DNA from: Flavobacteriales bacterium
Lineage (GTDB): Bacteria; Bacteroidota; Bacteroidia; Flavobacteriales_E; Vicingaceae
Assembly (NCBI GenBank): GCA_029262875.1
Contig: JAJCYO010000112.1
Coordinates: forward strand, 1 to 63,410
DNA: 63,410 bases
Direction: 5' to 3'
The notes below the pieces were generated by a model. It saw only the letters and a list, made by a program, of their open reading frames with translations, was not told the origin of the DNA and ran no database searches. Of the stretch, positions 9,401-17,240 are shown piece after piece. Positions within the stretch are counted from its first letter, which is position 1. Each line of letters begins with the position of its first letter. The position numbers were made by a program, and so were the translations under genes.

Positions 9401-9746
9401 TTTCAAGGCTTAGACCTACATTACTTTGTTTAAAATGAGATTGTTTATTGTAAATAATGAATTGGATTTTATCTCTTAAATCATATTCAAAGAATGCTTC
9501 TTGATCTTTTAAATGTTTCCGTGCAACTTTAGCCGTATAGACTGCCAATTCTTTACCTCCTGTATAAAAATAAGTCTCGTATTGAGAGTAGCGGTAATAT
9601 TTCCATTCAAAATAGTCATACTGAACCCTATTCTTCCCAAAACCTACATGGGTCCCATTATAAAATTGTGCGTATGAACTCTTTGTCACAAGAAGAGCAC
9701 CAAATACAAATGCTAAAAGGAGGCTATATTTTAAAAAGTTTTTAAT
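6435..9746 (-). CDS. Outer-membrane protein: pseudo-peptidase, TolB-like propeller and C-terminal beta-barrel; probable ATT start
   Basis: The first conventional start in frame is a GTG at 9689, but that cuts off a signal peptide. Translating upstream in the same frame gives KNFLKYSLLLAFVFGALL joined to VTKSSYAQ, and the only suitable codon is ATT at 9746-9744 (1103 residues). Domains, numbered from the GTG: about 40-260 resembles an MA-clan peptidase but has KEGIA where HExxH is expected and WYQKGLTSY where WFxEGxAE is usual, so it is likely inactive. About 285-520 carries WD40/PD40-type repeats (MSPDGNNFAYVT and others). About 700-1084 is a surface-antigen-type beta-barrel (IIGFTDVGSAWNG). 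First gene of an operon with TauE and M20. Function unknown. Confidence 0.8.
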   Translation of the reverse strand: MKNFLKYSLLLAFVFGALLVTKSSYAQFYNGTHVGFGKNRVQYDYFEWKYYRYSQYETYFYTGGKELAVYTAKVARKHLKDQEAFFEYDLRDKIQFIIYNKQSHFKQSNVGLSLENGELGGITNIMGSKVYIYFNGDHDDFNRQIKEGIAQVLVNQQVYGSNWRQVLKNSSLMSVPEWYQKGLTSYISKKWSPEIENSVRDGVTSGKYKKFNRLSDRDAVIAGHSLWAYVIDTYGEAVIPNILYMTRVTQSIEKGFLYVLGVSMKSLTKEWHKYYAKEYKDFSKTEEEDYLEKEIFKIRKRRDYSEFKMSPDGNNFAYVTNQLGQYKIYIYYRDNDKKYKIYKKEFKLDRINDKSYPILEWNPSSEILAFVTEEKGILLMHFFDINSGGIQVKAIFNMEKVTAMDYSDSGKEMVFSGVYKGQSDLYMYYTGSNSHKKLTNDVYDDLEPRFIENSTKIVFTSNRLTDSLGYQPTDSELFANQKDVWVLNYNAEKDQLTRVTKTSGFSEKQPVGIDSVLYYLGEDDNVLARYSAVKDSFITHIDTSIHFYHFYDAKPAVNLYNRGLNEHNIITSGKYTEILKDNYRYHLLMRDLNEKPEEISLVNETIEGSKDSSENNAEPAVPKSNAPILLKSTIIPKDTAANNAIDINHYVFENEKDEVQRNTIVIGDEPKAETDSVWEEFIIPNQRNYNISFFNDNSAIKLSNSFVNGEYQQFTGGPYTSPGIGALIKFATIDLFEDKKIYGGVRISSSTREYFMTFQNLLKRTDKEYTFSRTTSNTDNGFVAKGLSTNSLKYSIKYPFSEVTSVRFTITARNDNTIFKSIDINTLKTGNEREYRGIGKIAFVFDNSRNKMTNIYYGTKFKIFGEYYQEFGDGSFVSTNNQFHDNGDIKGRGDGLNGNMQVVGLDLRHSQKISREIVWVNRLAGSSSFGFEKLIYYLGSLDDWIPIGQEQFINQDDIDFSVNYRYHALAANLRGFPQNIRRGTNFAVINSELRIPVFKYFIRRPIRSKFIRNFQIIGFTDVGSAWNGVNPWSKENRLNKDVITDGPITVTVFKNIDPIVAGYGFGVRTTLLGYFLRLDWAWGVEDGVSKDKPIFYLSLSLDI

Positions 9747-9834
9747 CTTTTTTGAAGTAAAGTTTATCTGTAAAAATAGTGATTTTATAAGGATTGTAAA
9801 TACTTTTACGTTTATAAAACAATATTTAAAAACG

Positions 9835-10476
9835 ATGATTAACGTACATTATTTCACATTTAACGGTTTTCAAGAAAACACATTTATTTTATTTGACGAA
9901 ACGAAGCAATGTGTTATTATTGATCCAGGTTGTTACAGCAATGAAGAACAGCAGGAGCTTGTGAACTACATCTCCGAAAACGATTTAACCCCGGTTAAGC
10001 TTTTAAATACCCATTGTCATATCGACCATGTATTAGGAAACAACTTTGTTGCATCTAAGTACAATATTGGGTTAGAAATGCACAAAAACGATATTCCTAC
10101 CTTGCATGCGACTCCCGAGTATGGTCATACTTTTGGGTTCAATATAGATCCATCACCAGACCCAACAACATTATTAGAGGATGGTGACACGGTGAAATTT
10201 GGAAACTCAACATTGAGTGTTTTGTTTACACCAGGTCATAGTGCTGGGCATGTTGTGTTTGTAGCGCATGAAGAAAAATTTGTGATTAATGGAGATGTTT
10301 TGTTTCAAGGAAGTATTGGAAGAACTGATTTACCTGGAGGCGATTACCACACATTGATAGAAAGTATTAAAACAAAATTATTAACTTTAGATGATGATTT
10401 TGAAGTCTATGCAGGTCATGGGCCAAGTACAAGTATAGGATACGAGAGAAATCACAACCCTTTTCTAAACCAATAA
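9835..10476 (+). CDS. MBL-fold metallo-hydrolase, glyoxalase II-like (YcbL type)
   Basis: 213 residues, the usual length of the short glyoxalase II-like family. The zinc motif THCHIDH places H60, H62, D64 and H65. TPGHSAGH and GDVLFQGSIGRTDLPGG supply the further His and the bridging Asp, and AGHGPSTS gives the last His. It probably hydrolyses a thioester or similar small substrate in the cytoplasm. It is divergent from the outer-membrane protein gene and is followed 4 nt later by a membrane protein gene. Confidence 0.92.
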   Translation: MINVHYFTFNGFQENTFILFDETKQCVIIDPGCYSNEEQQELVNYISENDLTPVKLLNTHCHIDHVLGNNFVASKYNIGLEMHKNDIPTLHATPEYGHTFGFNIDPSPDPTTLLEDGDTVKFGNSTLSVLFTPGHSAGHVVFVAHEEKFVINGDVLFQGSIGRTDLPGGDYHTLIESIKTKLLTLDDDFEVYAGHGPSTSIGYERNHNPFLNQ

Positions 10477-10480
10477 CTAT

Positions 10481-11044
10481 TTGAGAAACCACAGTGTAAA
10501 TACACATTCCGGAGAAGCTGTTAATGATTATAAACCAAATCAAGACAGAAGCTTCAAAGTTATTTTGCTTACGGTGTTAGGTTTTTTTCTTGGCTTTGGC
10601 TTGTGTGTTGCCTATTATTCTTATACGCTAATTGACATACTTGATCTTTCCAAATTTGTTGCCTTGTTTGCCGTTCTTGGTTTTCTAATCCCATTAAAGT
10701 TTTATAGAAAATGGTTTCATTTTGTAAAATATGAAATGATCATCTTCAACATTTTAGGGGTTGCTCCATTTTTAACAGGAATGTTTTTACTGCTCAACTT
10801 TACGTTTATTACTTCCTCGTTTACACATCAGTATAAAATTGAAAAAATATACTTTGAAGGAGAGCAAGATTACAAATCTGTTGGGGTAGTTTTAGAAGAC
10901 AACTTCTTTTCTGGAGAACGAAAAATAGTAGAATTAACTGACATCCCTCCTAATGAAATTATGGGAAAACAGTTTTTAAAGGTCACCATTTCTAAAGGTA
11001 TTTTTGGCTTTGAGGTGATTAAAGAAAAAATGTTGATTAGGTAG
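10481..11044 (+). CDS. Hypothetical three-TM membrane protein, TTG start
   Basis: 187 residues. No ATG or GTG exists in frame until after the second membrane segment, so the TTG at 10481, 4 nt behind the previous stop, must be the start. Hydrophobic segments lie near residues 28-48, 55-73 and 87-110 (VILLTVLGFFLGFGLCVAYY and following). The C-terminal 75 residues are soluble, with beta-type patterns (GVVLEDNFFSGERKIVEL). No known family recognised. Its last 8 nt overlap the end of convergent recX. Confidence 0.65.
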   Translation: MRNHSVNTHSGEAVNDYKPNQDRSFKVILLTVLGFFLGFGLCVAYYSYTLIDILDLSKFVALFAVLGFLIPLKFYRKWFHFVKYEMIIFNILGVAPFLTGMFLLLNFTFITSSFTHQYKIEKIYFEGEQDYKSVGVVLEDNFFSGERKIVELTDIPPNEIMGKQFLKVTISKGIFGFEVIKEKMLIR

Positions 11045-11513
11045 TTGGAAGTTCTTTCACGATCAGCTCTGACTCATACCCCTTACTCAACATGTAACGG
11101 TACAATTTATCTCGTTTTTTAAATGCGTCTTCTTCACCTATTAGTAATGTCTTTTTATCTATTAAATCCCTGATGGTATTAAGGTAATCCTTCTCTTTTA
11201 TTTCAGATTGAAAAACAGAACTCACTAATTCTTCATTAAAAACATGCTTAGCCATTAAGCCCATTTTAATTTTATTCTTGCCCCACTTCTTAATCCTAAA
11301 TTTCCCTCTTACAAACGCTTCAACATAACGGTTCTCGTTTAAAAAGTCTTCCTTAACCAAGTAATCCAACAGTTTTTCCCAATCCTTTTTTTGAACATTC
11401 CAAGCAGTAAAACGATTGGTTAAATCCAGCTGGCATCGCTCCTGGAATGAGCAATAACGCATTGCCTTTTCCAATGCCCTATCATAAGGCATATTTTTAT
11501 AAAACTTGGCCAT
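11037..11513 (-). CDS. recX: Regulatory protein RecX
   Basis: 158 residues, typical length. The diagnostic RecX core is present: LLDYLVKEDFLNENRYVEAFVRGK followed by a basic, Gly-containing G-x-N-K-I-K-M-G-L helix, within three-helix repeats. RecX binds RecA filaments in the nucleoid and modulates recombination and the SOS response. recA is not in the window. The start MAKFYKNMPYDRALEKAM fits family N-termini, and a candidate promoter lies just upstream. Confidence 0.88.
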   Translation of the reverse strand: MAKFYKNMPYDRALEKAMRYCSFQERCQLDLTNRFTAWNVQKKDWEKLLDYLVKEDFLNENRYVEAFVRGKFRIKKWGKNKIKMGLMAKHVFNEELVSSVFQSEIKEKDYLNTIRDLIDKKTLLIGEEDAFKKRDKLYRYMLSKGYESELIVKELPTT

Positions 11514-11535
11514 TAAAAAACTACTTTTATCGCTT

Positions 11536-11543
11536 CAAAAATA
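11536..11543 (-). promoter_or_regulatory. Candidate -7 promoter element for recX (TATTTTTG)
   Basis: Exact TAnnTTTG match on the minus strand, 22 nt before the recX ATG. It lies only a few nt upstream of the plus-strand MFS start, so the two divergent transcripts share a very short region. Confidence 0.45.
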
Positions 11544-11547
11544 ATCA

Positions 11548-12825
11548 ATGCAAAACAAAAGTGCTTTATATTTATTAATTGCTGCAAATGCCGTTTCTGG
11601 GTTTGCACAAGGAATAAGTATGCTGGCTATTCCTTGGTATTTTTCTGATATTCTTGATGCCAGTTCTACTTTTGGTATCATCTATGGAACAGCAACATTT
11701 TTAACGTTGTTTTGGGGGTTGTATGTAGGAACTTTAGTGGATCGTTACCCTAGAAAAAACATCTTCTTATTGATAACATTAACTGGTGCAACAATTATTG
11801 GTTCCGTTGCCCTTTCAGGGTTCTATTTTGGAGAAGTTCCTATGCCGCTCATTGGGCTGGTCTTTTGTACTACGATGTTTATTTACAATGTCCATTACCC
11901 TACACTATATGCTTTTGGTCAAGAGATTACCGAAAAGAAAAACTATGGAAAAATCAATGCCATGATTGAAGTGCAAGGACAAGCAACAAGTGTTTTATCT
12001 GGTGCCTTTGCTGCCATTTTAATTACTGGAGTCAACCAAGAATTCTTAAATAATTTAGGTTTAGGAAACTTATTTCATTTTAGCATAGAACCCTGGGGAT
12101 TACACGAAATATTTTTAATGGATGCATGTACATATTTCTTGGCATTTTTACTGATTTTAATGATTAAGTACACAGCCGTTAAGAAAAAGATCATTGACAC
12201 CGGGTCAATATTCCAGCGACTAAAACAGGGTGCTGCATTTTTAAAGAAGACTCCGTTAATTTTTCATTTTGGAGTAGGCTCTTATGCTATTTTTGCAATG
12301 CTTTTGGTTCACATTCATCAGTTAATGCCTATTTATGTCCACAATCATTTAGAAGCAGATTCTGCTGTTTATGCTGGTGCTGAAATGCTATATGCCATAG
12401 GGGCATTGCTTTCAGGCATAGGAATACGATGGGTTTTTAAAAATACAAACACAGTTAAGGCCATTGTTATTATGATGGTTATGAGCCTTATTGTTTTTGA
12501 ATTAACTGCCTTTACCCAAAGTTCCATCATATTAATGTTTGTCTGTTTTGTATTAGGCTTAACCAATGCAGGAACAAGGGTATTACGAATTACTTATTTA
12601 TTCAATCATATTCCAAATCATATTATTGGTAGGACTGGTAGTGTTTTTCAAACAATAAACGTTATGATCCGATTTGCTTTTATTACATTGTTCTCCCTTA
12701 CCTTTTTTGCTAAAGGAACCAACATAACTTGGGCTTACTTTATTAGTGGATTGTTTATTTTTATTTCTATATTTCCATTATTGATTTACTATAAAAAATT
12801 GATCAACCTAAAATCTGATGAGTAA
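11548..12825 (+). CDS. MFS transporter
   Basis: 425 residues with about 12 hydrophobic segments. The loop 2-3 signature (GTLVDRYPRKN) is that of the major facilitator superfamily, and the layout resembles MFS_3/DHA3-type efflux proteins. The substrate is unknown. The last 8 nt overlap the start of the SLC13 gene, so the two are translationally coupled. No ligand-specific motif was seen. Confidence 0.88.
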   Translation: MQNKSALYLLIAANAVSGFAQGISMLAIPWYFSDILDASSTFGIIYGTATFLTLFWGLYVGTLVDRYPRKNIFLLITLTGATIIGSVALSGFYFGEVPMPLIGLVFCTTMFIYNVHYPTLYAFGQEITEKKNYGKINAMIEVQGQATSVLSGAFAAILITGVNQEFLNNLGLGNLFHFSIEPWGLHEIFLMDACTYFLAFLLILMIKYTAVKKKIIDTGSIFQRLKQGAAFLKKTPLIFHFGVGSYAIFAMLLVHIHQLMPIYVHNHLEADSAVYAGAEMLYAIGALLSGIGIRWVFKNTNTVKAIVIMMVMSLIVFELTAFTQSSIILMFVCFVLGLTNAGTRVLRITYLFNHIPNHIIGRTGSVFQTINVMIRFAFITLFSLTFFAKGTNITWAYFISGLFIFISIFPLLIYYKKLINLKSDE

Positions 12826-14314
12826 GTACAGGTTATTTAAAAACAAATGGGCTTATGGTGTATTGGCTATATTATTAGCCTGTCTGTGTTATTTCTTTGT
12901 TCCTTCAGATGTTTACCCTCAAGCTCCAATAATGGCAGCAATTGTTGTAATAATGGCCGTTTTCTGGATTTTTGAAGTTGTTCCGATTGCCATTACCTCT
13001 CTGTTCCCCATATTTCTTTTCCCGTTATTTGGAATATTAGATACCAAAACAACCGCTTTGTTTTTTGGTAAAGAGATTATATTCTTGTTTTTAGGAGGTT
13101 TAATGTTAGCCCAAGGTATACAGAATTCCAACCTTCATAAACGCATCGCATTACACATTGTAAACATTATTGGAAGCAAACCTGCCAATTTAGTGCTTGG
13201 CTTTATGATTGCCACTGCTGGTTTAAGCATGTGGATTTCCAACACAGCCTCTGTAATGGTAATGATGCCTATCGGGTTATCGATTATTGAAGAAATAAAA
13301 GAAGCGAAAGACTCAAAGAAGTTTTTATCAAAATTTGCCGTAGCTTTAATGTTGGGCATTGCTTACGCGGCAGACATTGGAGGTATGGCCACATTAATTG
13401 GCACCCCTCCTAACTTAGTCTTCATGGAAATGTATCACGACTTATTTCCTGAACTGCCAAAAATTGGATTTGCACAATGGATGATGATGGGACTGCCTAT
13501 TTCCATTACTTTTTTATTTACTGGTTGGCTACTAATGACTAAAGTGATTTTTAGAATGCCTAAACTCAACATATTTACCAGCACACATGTTATTAAAGAT
13601 TTACTCAAAGGATTAGGAAAATTAAGAAGAGACGAAATATTTTCTGGACTGGTATTCTTAACTGCTGCTATATTATGGGTAACAGGTTCTGACATTAGAC
13701 TGAGTGATTCTTTTACGATACATGGTTGGAGAAGTGCTTTTGGGTTAGAAATGGTTAGTGATGCTTCTATTGCTGTTGCAACCTCCCTCCTATTATTTAT
13801 GATTCCATCTAAAGACAGGCCTAAAGAAATGCTATTAACATGGAGCAAAGTACGCCAATTACCTTGGGGAATCTTACTTCTTTTCGGTGGTGGATTTGCC
13901 ATTGCTGGGGGATTTAATAGCAGTGGGCTATCAAACTTAATAGGCAATCTATTTGCGCATTTAGACATTGATTCTCCTATCATTATTATTGGTGTTGTTT
14001 GTTTAGTACTTACTTTTTTAACTGAGATAACTTCAAATACTGCAACAACTAACCTTGTTTTACCAATACTCGCAAAGGCAAGTGCTGTATTGGGGTTAGA
14101 TCCACGGCTTTTGATGATACCTGCCACGCTTTCTGCCAGTTGTGCTTTTATGATGCCTATTGCTTCTCCTACTCAAGCCATCGTTTTTGGCTCAGGTCAT
14201 GTTAAAATAAAGCAAATGATTAGAGCAGGAATTCTGTTTAACCTATTAGGCATATTTATTGTTACATCCGTATTTTATTTATTGGCAAAATTTGTTTTTG
14301 GTATACCAATTTGA
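12818..14314 (+). CDS. SLC13/DASS-family sodium-coupled anion or dicarboxylate transporter
   Basis: 498 residues, family-typical. The two inverted-repeat signature motifs are intact: S141-N142-T143 in SNTASVMVMMPIG and S406-N407-T408 in SNTATTNLVLPI. In VcINDY-type transporters these bind the carboxylate substrate and sodium. IGTPPN and ASPTQAIVFGSG are further family blocks. It probably imports di- or tricarboxylates across the inner membrane. The start overlaps the MFS stop, so the two transporters form a unit. Confidence 0.92.
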   Translation: MSKYRLFKNKWAYGVLAILLACLCYFFVPSDVYPQAPIMAAIVVIMAVFWIFEVVPIAITSLFPIFLFPLFGILDTKTTALFFGKEIIFLFLGGLMLAQGIQNSNLHKRIALHIVNIIGSKPANLVLGFMIATAGLSMWISNTASVMVMMPIGLSIIEEIKEAKDSKKFLSKFAVALMLGIAYAADIGGMATLIGTPPNLVFMEMYHDLFPELPKIGFAQWMMMGLPISITFLFTGWLLMTKVIFRMPKLNIFTSTHVIKDLLKGLGKLRRDEIFSGLVFLTAAILWVTGSDIRLSDSFTIHGWRSAFGLEMVSDASIAVATSLLLFMIPSKDRPKEMLLTWSKVRQLPWGILLLFGGGFAIAGGFNSSGLSNLIGNLFAHLDIDSPIIIIGVVCLVLTFLTEITSNTATTNLVLPILAKASAVLGLDPRLLMIPATLSASCAFMMPIASPTQAIVFGSGHVKIKQMIRAGILFNLLGIFIVTSVFYLLAKFVFGIPI

Positions 14315-14393
14315 TAAAAGTAAATTTAGCACTAAGGCAATATTGTAACTTTTTTAACTTTATTTATTATACAAACAAGAACCCCGCATTAAC

Positions 14394-16592
14394 ATGAAAT
14401 CTGTTTTATTCAGTTTAAGTTGTCTTGTATCACTTTTAACTTTTTGTCAAACAAAAGGTGATGTTCGTTATTTAGATATTGAAAAAGCAGAAGCTTCACC
14501 TGATTCTATTGAATACCTCTTTTTGGATTGTAATACTGATAATTGTGATAAAGTCTTTTCAGAATTTAATTTATACTCGAATCTAAAAGGTGTTTACATT
14601 TCCAATTACGACAAGAAAACCATCGGAAAAAACATCAAAACCCTTTCAAAACTAGAGTCTTTAACCATTGAAAAATCACCTCAAATTAATTTGGGTAGGC
14701 TTTTTTCTGACATCGATGACAACGAAAACCTAAAGAGCATCTCTTTAAAAGACAACGACCTCACCAAGCTTCCCGCTAACATTAAAAATCTAAACAATTT
14801 AAAGTCCATCAACATCTCGAATAACAATAACTTAAATCTTGAAAAAACGATAGACCAAATTGCGGAACTTGAAAACTTAGAAGACATTTATTTGCCGGTA
14901 AACAGTATTACAGACTTACCAGACAACATTGCTTCGCTTAGTAACTTAAAGACACTTGACATTAGCAACAACTACTTGGAGGACTTGCCTGATGGGATTG
15001 GTGAATTAAGAAGTTTGGAAGAGCTTTACATTGAAGGAAATTTAATTCAGGATGCCGCTTCAAGTTTAGAAAAAGTTCAGAACATTAACCTAAAATACAT
15101 TGCTTTAGATGACGGCTTATCAGATAAGGAAAAAGAGCGGTTGAAAGAGCTTTTCCCAAATGCAGCAATAAAAGAAGTAGATGTTGACGAATCATTAGAT
15201 GAACAAATAGAAAATAACATTGATGAAAATGAAAACACTACAAATGACATCAGTACAAACGAAGTAATTCAATCTGAACCTGTAGAACCAGTACCACTTT
15301 TAACTGAAAAAGAAACCAACAACATCACTTATGGAGAGCTTAAAGTCTCAGAAAATAAACTGAAATTGTATTCTCAAGCTTACATTCATTATCCAGATGT
15401 ATTTAAGTTAAGGAGATTCTCCGTATATGACTCTACAATGTTTGAAGAACGTTTTATCGATACGACCTATGCCAACGTTACAAAAATTCAATATGCGAAC
15501 GTAAATCGAGGAGGAAACATAAACACCAGCATTTATGAAAAATTTAGGTTGTCAGAAAACAGGAACAATGTTAAAGGTGAGAATTGGTTTATATTTAGAG
15601 GTCATACTGCATCTCATTTAACGAGTAACAACCCTGAGTTAAATGCTTTTATTGGTATGTCGTGGGTACATGTTGGCAATCTTACAACTAAAGAGTTTAA
15701 GAATAAATACTTAAGAAGAAAGGGGTATAAATGGTACAAGCCAAGTTATTGGGGATATTTTAATAAATGGAAATTCTGGACAGATGTCCGAATTACCTAC
15801 AACAGTGAAGAACAGAATTTTACCCTTAAGCTAAAGGATCTTGATGGGTTTACTGAAATAACTGCTTATCCAAGGTACAATTCATTAAACAGGTCCATTG
15901 ATGATGCCCAAAATACTTATGTAAAAAGGTATGCTCGGTATTCAAAATCGTTAGATAGGCGAAAAAGAAGGTTTGAGAGACGTCATCAAAGGGATAAATC
16001 ATTGTTTGAAAGAAGCAATAAAGCCGCTGAAAACAAAAGGTGGAAGTCTTTTCAAAAGAATTACATGAGTGAGGAAGAAAGAAAATTAAGTAAAGAAGAA
16101 TGGCTAAAATATTATGACAAGGTAATTGCAAATGAAAGAAAAGCCATGGGTAATGCTACTGGAAGCATCAACAACATTACACGAAGTTTAGATTTAGACG
16201 GTTATAATAAAGGTTATTTATGGAATGCTCCAGGTCAACGTGATGTTAGTAACAGAACAGATACCTCTTTCATCCAACCCATTAGAACGTTGTATCAGGA
16301 CAAAGACAGTAACATGATAGCAGTTAAAAGAATTTTAATCATAGACAAAGACACCAAGAGTTACCAAACCTTTGAAGGTTCTTTAGGCATTAAAATGTTA
16401 CGTTTAAATTTAATAGAAGGGGCCAATGCCGTTTTTGTGGTTCAGTTGAGGAACGATGACATTGGATACGTTAAAAGCAATGTCTATCAGAACATTAAAT
16501 TTCCTAAGAGTAAAAAATATAAATTCACCTTAAGCACTATAAACATTAAGTTTGGGTCAGTTCAAATGATCCGAGAAGAACTTAATTTTTAA
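14394..16592 (+). CDS. Exported leucine-rich-repeat protein with a C-terminal region resembling the sigma-linked membrane protein
   Basis: 732 residues. The signal peptide is MKSVLFSLSCLVSLLTFCQ. Residues about 60-255 are LRRs (NLKSISLKDNDLTKLPANI, NLEDIYLPVNSITDLPDNI, NLKTLDISNNYLEDLPDGI), then an acidic linker to about 310. The last 320 residues belong to no family I recognise, but they align by eye with the protein at 17241-18833: PELNAFIGMSWVHVGN with PELEKYEGTIFEINES, and NFTLKLKDLDGFTEITAYP (475-493) with NYTLKLTREDSSIYLTVYP. A basic coiled stretch (about 505-590, many RR and KK) is inserted. No T9SS signal is seen. It precedes the ECF sigma gene by 59 nt and is probably a sensor or ligand of that system. 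Confidence 0.8.
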   Translation: MKSVLFSLSCLVSLLTFCQTKGDVRYLDIEKAEASPDSIEYLFLDCNTDNCDKVFSEFNLYSNLKGVYISNYDKKTIGKNIKTLSKLESLTIEKSPQINLGRLFSDIDDNENLKSISLKDNDLTKLPANIKNLNNLKSINISNNNNLNLEKTIDQIAELENLEDIYLPVNSITDLPDNIASLSNLKTLDISNNYLEDLPDGIGELRSLEELYIEGNLIQDAASSLEKVQNINLKYIALDDGLSDKEKERLKELFPNAAIKEVDVDESLDEQIENNIDENENTTNDISTNEVIQSEPVEPVPLLTEKETNNITYGELKVSENKLKLYSQAYIHYPDVFKLRRFSVYDSTMFEERFIDTTYANVTKIQYANVNRGGNINTSIYEKFRLSENRNNVKGENWFIFRGHTASHLTSNNPELNAFIGMSWVHVGNLTTKEFKNKYLRRKGYKWYKPSYWGYFNKWKFWTDVRITYNSEEQNFTLKLKDLDGFTEITAYPRYNSLNRSIDDAQNTYVKRYARYSKSLDRRKRRFERRHQRDKSLFERSNKAAENKRWKSFQKNYMSEEERKLSKEEWLKYYDKVIANERKAMGNATGSINNITRSLDLDGYNKGYLWNAPGQRDVSNRTDTSFIQPIRTLYQDKDSNMIAVKRILIIDKDTKSYQTFEGSLGIKMLRLNLIEGANAVFVVQLRNDDIGYVKSNVYQNIKFPKSKKYKFTLSTINIKFGSVQMIREELNF

Positions 16593-16651
16593 GTTTTTTT
16601 ATTTTTTCTGTAACTTTTTATTGGATTGAACTTATAGTTTAAACAGCAAAC

Positions 16652-17218
16652 ATGAACCCTCAAACATCAGAACATCATTTTAGCGCAAAGCAGCTCTCTT
16701 CGGAAGAAGGAGACATCAAACGTGCTAAAAAGGATCTCAAGCATTTTAACGTGCTTTATGACAGGTATTATGTGCGTATTTTTCAATACATCTACCAAAG
16801 GGTACAAACAGAAAGCCAGGCCGCAGACATTACATCGGATACATTTATAAAAGCAATGGAGAATTTACAATCCTATAAATTTATGGGAGTTCCTTTTGCT
16901 TCTTGGTTGTTTAGGATTGCTCGAAATGAAGTTTACCTACAACATAAGAAGAATTCAAAGATTAGACAAGTCAACTTCTCAACTGATGACATTAGCCATA
17001 TTGCAGAAGAGATTGAAGAAGTAACTAAAAATAGAACAATGCTTGTTGTGGATGCCATTAAAGACTTAAATAGTGAGGAAACCGAACTAATCGAAATGAA
17101 ATATTTTGAAAAACGCTCCTATGCTGAAATAGCAAGTATCCTTAACATAAATGAAAACAATGCAAAAGTGAAAACTTTTAGAGTAGTTCAGAAACTAAAA
17201 GCCATCATCAACCCCTAA
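16652..17218 (+). CDS. ECF-type RNA polymerase sigma factor
   Basis: 188 residues. Region 2 covers about residues 35-105 (LYDRYYVRIFQYIYQR, SDTFIKAMENL, FASWLFRIARNEV). Region 4 covers about 131-188 (EETELIEMKYFEKRSYAEIA, then a helix-turn-helix with INENNAKVKTFR). There is no region 1 or 3, as in ECF sigmas, which redirect polymerase in response to an envelope signal. The next gene, 22 nt downstream, encodes a single-pass membrane protein in the usual anti-sigma position. Confidence 0.93.
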   Translation: MNPQTSEHHFSAKQLSSEEGDIKRAKKDLKHFNVLYDRYYVRIFQYIYQRVQTESQAADITSDTFIKAMENLQSYKFMGVPFASWLFRIARNEVYLQHKKNSKIRQVNFSTDDISHIAEEIEEVTKNRTMLVVDAIKDLNSEETELIEMKYFEKRSYAEIASILNINENNAKVKTFRVVQKLKAIINP

Positions 17219-17240
17219 TAACAACTGAAAATAGAAAGCT

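Noticed and set aside
13435-14127. 230-codon minus-strand open frame inside the SLC13 gene
   Set aside because: Antisense shadow of a well-supported transporter; its composition (Ser/Pro/Lys/Asn without structure) is not protein-like.
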